Source: Methanobacteriota archaeon (GTDB lineage Archaea > Thermoplasmatota > Poseidoniia > Poseidoniales > Thalassarchaeaceae). Taken from it: 7,530 nucleotides of DNA. Made by a program: the position numbers and the translations under genes. The stretch is from positions 22,859 through 30,388 of the forward strand of contig PBWO01000011.1 in assembly GCA_002727275.1 (NCBI GenBank), read 5' to 3'. Shown one piece after another: positions 5,581-7,530 of this stretch (positions within the stretch are counted from its first letter, which is position 1; every line of letters starts with the position of its first letter). Under the pieces are notes generated by a model, which saw only the letters and a list, made by a program, of their open reading frames with translations, searched no databases and was not told the DNA's origin.

Positions 5581-7035
5581 TTGTGGACTACAACCCTGGT
5601 CCTCATCATCTACTTCATGATGACAAACGTCATGATTTGGGGACTCTCTGATGACACACTCGACATCTTCTCTTCTTTCCGTGCAATCATGGCTGGAGCA
5701 TCCGGTTCGATCATGCATTTGGGAATCGGTCCAATCGTTACTGGTTCAATCATCATGCAATTGTTCGCTGGAGCCAAGATTATCCAACTCGACCTGCAGG
5801 ACTCTAGTGACAAGCAATTGTACCAAGGCGTGCAGAAACTTCTCGTCCTGTTCATGATTCCTGTCGAGTCCATTCCGCAGGTGTACGGGTTCCTAGACCC
5901 CAGCGTCGCCATCATCGACAGATTCGGAATTGGCTGGGCCAACGCAGTCATCGTCTCACAGTTATTCATCGGCTCATATCTTGTGTTCCTGCTCGATGAA
6001 CTGGTCAGCAAGTGGGGTATCGGCAGCGGTATCTCGCTCTTCATTGCTGCAGGAGTTGCCCAATCGACATTCGTCGGAACACTATCTCCTCTACCAACAG
6101 TGCAGGGCGCAGCAATGAGTTTGGAAAACCCTCCTTCGGGTACTCTGCCCATGATATTCTACACACTGCGAACCGCCACCAACTCAGAACTGGTGTCGCA
6201 GAATGGGTTCGAATTGATTCTACTTGAGCATGCAAACCCGGTCGCCGCTTTAGTATCGTCAATCATCGTGTTCCTCGTCGTTGCATATGCTGAATCTAGC
6301 AAACTCGAGTTGCCATTGACTCACGGAAAGGTCAGAGGTCACAGAGGCCAGTATCCGATTAGACTGGTCTACGCAAGCAACATTCCGGTCATTTTGATGG
6401 CAGCACTCTTGGCCAACGTCAACATGTTCACACTACTGTTCTGGAGTCACCCTGTACTTTCCACAGTTCCGATATTGGGTAGGAATGGCGCGTGGAGTAA
6501 AGCACATTGGTTCGGGTCTTATGAGGTAGGTGCGACTACTCCCTCAGACGGTTTCGCTTGGTATTCATCCATGGTCAATGGAGTTGGAGACTGGCTCTTA
6601 CCACTGCTCAATCAAACAGGCGATGCCTACGGCCACAGTCTAGGGCAGATCATGACTCACGTATTCGTCTATGTATTCTTCATGACAGCAGGTTCTACCG
6701 TGTTCGCGAAGTTCTGGATCGAGACTACCAATATGGGTGCTAAGGATGTCGCCAAGCAGATTGAGCGGACGGGTATGCAGATTCCTGGATTCAGGAAGAA
6801 TCCGGTTGTTCTCGAGAGAATCCTAGAGCGCTACATACCTCCCGTGACTCTGTTCTCCGGTGCCTTCGTCGGCCTATTGGCAGCTGGTGCTGACCTACTG
6901 GGTACGGTTGGAAACGCGACTGGAACAGGTCTGTTACTGGCAGTAGGAATTATCCTAAGGACCTATGAGCAGATACAGAAAGAACAGGCCATGGAAATGC
7001 ATCCAGTTCTGCGCGAGTTCTTCGGGGCCGATTAA
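5581..7035 (+). CDS. secY: Preprotein translocase subunit SecY (body of the gene; N-terminal helix lies before the in-frame TGA)
   Basis: SecY forms the protein-conducting channel in the cytoplasmic membrane, with SecE and Sec61-beta. Clear archaeal motifs (numbered from the TTG at 5581) are HLGIGPIVTGSIIMQLFAG (46-64, plug and second helix region), DELVSKWGIGSGISLFIAAGV (139-159), the cytosolic loop ESSKLELPLTHGKVRG (238-253), YPIRLVYASNIPVIL (258-272), FAKFWIETTNMGAKDVAKQI (375-394), RYIPPVTLFSGAFVGLLAAG (417-436) and LRTYEQIQKE (459-468). All helices from the first one on are present. The TTG is only the first possible start after the TGA. It has no Shine-Dalgarno upstream, and conserved SecY residues FNQK are encoded between the TGA and the TTG. 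The true gene therefore begins further upstream (5113, or perhaps 5503), and this reading is a frame remnant or a restart product. Confidence 0.93.
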   Translation: MWTTTLVLIIYFMMTNVMIWGLSDDTLDIFSSFRAIMAGASGSIMHLGIGPIVTGSIIMQLFAGAKIIQLDLQDSSDKQLYQGVQKLLVLFMIPVESIPQVYGFLDPSVAIIDRFGIGWANAVIVSQLFIGSYLVFLLDELVSKWGIGSGISLFIAAGVAQSTFVGTLSPLPTVQGAAMSLENPPSGTLPMIFYTLRTATNSELVSQNGFELILLEHANPVAALVSSIIVFLVVAYAESSKLELPLTHGKVRGHRGQYPIRLVYASNIPVILMAALLANVNMFTLLFWSHPVLSTVPILGRNGAWSKAHWFGSYEVGATTPSDGFAWYSSMVNGVGDWLLPLLNQTGDAYGHSLGQIMTHVFVYVFFMTAGSTVFAKFWIETTNMGAKDVAKQIERTGMQIPGFRKNPVVLERILERYIPPVTLFSGAFVGLLAAGADLLGTVGNATGTGLLLAVGIILRTYEQIQKEQAMEMHPVLREFFGAD

Positions 7036-7086
7036 TTCGATAATCGCTGTACTGCTAGACATCACTGATTATTACCCTCTAGTCAA

Positions 7087-7096
7087 TTTGATATAC
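7087..7096 (+). promoter_or_regulatory. Weak TATA-box candidate upstream of 16S
   Basis: TTTGATATAC is the most TATA-like string in the gap. A start site about 25 bases downstream (near 7118) would give a leader of about 260 bases. No clear BRE element precedes it. AT-rich stretches at 7235-7240 and 7334-7343 are poorer alternatives. Confidence 0.2.
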
Positions 7097-7197
7097 CGCA
7101 GGAGGGTCGGCGAGACGCTGCGTCTAACTGGCGTTGGAGATTGAACACCTAGTGCGATGACATCTTCCTTCAGGTTTGACGCATGCCGAGGAAGTGC

Positions 7198-7219
7198 GGC
7201 CACGAATTTTTTCGTGGTT
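7198..7219 (+). terminator. Hairpin with six-T run, candidate end of the spc transcript
   Basis: CCACGAA (7200-7206) pairs exactly with TTCGTGG (7211-7217) over a TTTT loop, and two G-U pairs extend it to 7198-7219. The six Ts at 7207-7212 are the longest T run in the gap; archaeal termination mainly relies on T runs. Here the Ts sit across the loop and stem rather than after the hairpin, so the terminator call is tentative. Confidence 0.35.
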
Positions 7220-7234
7220 GAGGAGGTTAACCAC
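7214..7234 (+). other. Alternative hairpin competing with the T-run hairpin, SD-like loop
   Basis: GTGGTT (7214-7219) also pairs with AACCAC (7229-7234), leaving a 9-base loop GAGGAGGTT. The left arm is the same stretch used as the right arm of the upstream hairpin, so only one of the two can form at a time. The loop displays a Shine-Dalgarno-like GAGGAGG. Confidence 0.45.
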
Positions 7235-7242
7235 AATTATGA

Positions 7243-7269
7243 CTTGACCCCCGTTTCAGGGGGTGCAAG
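7243..7269 (+). other. Strong GC-rich hairpin in the 16S leader
   Basis: CTTGACCCCC (7243-7252) pairs with GGGGGT-G-CAAG (7259-7269): ten base pairs with one bulged G at 7265 and a GTTTCA loop. No T run follows, so it does not look like a terminator. It may be a leader folding or processing element, or the remnant of an intrinsic signal. Confidence 0.5.
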
Positions 7270-7271
7270 AA

Positions 7272-7307
7272 GCAGATATTACATTCAATCAATGAAAGTG
7301 CATCTGC
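7272..7307 (+). other. Weaker stem-loop in the 16S leader
   Basis: GCAGAT (7272-7277) pairs with ATCTGC (7302-7307) across a 24-base loop that contains a small TTCA/TGAA pairing. It starts three bases after the preceding hairpin, so the two could stack. The six-pair stem alone is weak evidence. Confidence 0.3.
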
Positions 7308-7377
7308 GCCAATAACCAATAAGTGACAACTTGTGATAAACAAACTCTGCAAGGATCATGTGATTCCGCTCACGCGA

Positions 7378-7530
7378 AATCCGGTTGATCCTGCCGGAGG
7401 CTACCGCTATTGGAGTTCGATTAAGCCATGCGAGTCGTGAGTCTTAGGGACTCGGCGTACCGCTCAGTAACACGTGGGTAACCTGCCCTATGCTGGGGAA
7501 TAACCTCGGGAAACTGAGAATAATGCCCCA
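7378..7530 (+). rRNA. 16S ribosomal RNA, 5' end only
   Basis: The archaeal 16S 5' end TCCGGTTGATCCTGCC begins at 7380, and the mature end is placed near 7378 by comparison with the usual ATTCCGG start, give or take a few bases. Conserved blocks follow: GATTAAGCCATGCGAGTCG (7419-7437), and GTAACACGTGGGTAACCTG (7467-7485). The gene runs off the right edge after about 153 bases, roughly a tenth of its length. The short helix around GAGTCTTAGGGACTC is a variable region that could help place the lineage. No 23S or tRNA is visible nearby, consistent with unlinked rRNA genes in Group II euryarchaea, although the downstream side cannot be seen. Confidence 0.97.

Larger units (their letters stand above)
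7036..7377 (+). other. Non-coding gap between secY and 16S rRNA, rich in inverted repeats
   Basis: These 342 bases hold no convincing gene, no tRNA and no long open frame. From left to right I see a TATA-like stretch at 7087-7096, a tight palindrome AGACGC-T-GCGTCT at 7113-7125, a CTTCCT/AGGAAG stem at 7164-7169 with 7189-7194, two competing hairpins at 7198-7234, a GC-rich hairpin at 7243-7269 and a weaker stem at 7272-7307. A further short imperfect stem lies at 7353-7367 (GGATC with GATTCC). The region must include the end of the spc transcript and the promoter and 5' leader of the rRNA, with its processing stem, whose partner would lie beyond the 16S 3' end, outside the window. Confidence 0.75.

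Noticed and set aside
5581..5583. TTG as the authentic secY start
   Set aside because: There is no Shine-Dalgarno, and conserved SecY residues are encoded upstream of it in the same frame, both before and after the TGA.
5610..6152. 180-codon open frame on the minus strand within secY, and other minus-strand frames
   Set aside because: They lie opposite strongly conserved genes, contain no recognisable domains and have no plausible promoters; they are by-products of codon use on the other strand.
7096..7155. Possible tRNA in the secY-16S gap
   Set aside because: A stretch resembling a T-arm (ATTGAACACC) lacks a proper stem, and no acceptor, D-arm or anticodon arm can be drawn around it.
7334..7343. 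GATAAACA-like string as the 16S promoter
   Set aside because: A start 25 bases downstream would leave only about 15 bases of leader, too little for a processing stem, and the match to a TATA box is poor.
1..7530. Mobile elements, CRISPR arrays or defence genes
   Set aside because: No transposase, integrase, direct-repeat array or accessory gene is visible; the block is conserved housekeeping sequence throughout.

Overview
The window is archaeal and most likely from a planktonic Marine Group II euryarchaeon (Poseidoniales-like). Gene order is the archaeal spc order (uL5, uS14, uS8, uL6, eL32, eL19, uL18, uS5, uL30, uL15, SecY). It includes eL32 and eL19, which bacteria lack, and it ends in a 16S rRNA whose 5' end reads TCCGGTTGATCCTGCC, the archaeal form. 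A 16S gene next to a spc-type operon, with no 23S in view, is an arrangement I recall from Group II genome fragments; the lineage call is inference, the domain call is firm. Layout: positions 1-5107 hold ten ribosomal protein genes on the + strand, packed with overlaps of 1-4 bases or gaps of at most 15 bases. Nearly every gene has a good Shine-Dalgarno (SD) sequence, so the block reads as one translationally coupled operon. The window cuts off the start of uL5. Positions 5113-7035 hold the SecY translocon region. Positions 7036-7377 are a non-coding gap rich in inverted repeats. The 16S gene starts near 7378 and runs off the right edge. What stands out is a set of add-on modules on core proteins. 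uL5 carries a C-terminal PepSY-like domain. eL32 carries an N-terminal SAP-like domain and a very acidic linker. uS5 has an acidic N-terminal extension and lacks the usual archaeal Cys cluster. uL15 ends in an acidic tail. A four-helix membrane segment lies in the same frame as SecY, directly upstream of it. The SecY reading frame is interrupted by a single in-frame TGA at 5566-5568: the conserved SecY N-terminal helix lies before the stop and the rest after it, both in the same frame. This is either a sequence error or mutation, or a case of readthrough or restart. Together the genes encode part of the large and small ribosomal subunits, the membrane channel that receives nascent chains, and the small-subunit rRNA, so one locus covers much of the growth-linked translation and secretion machinery.
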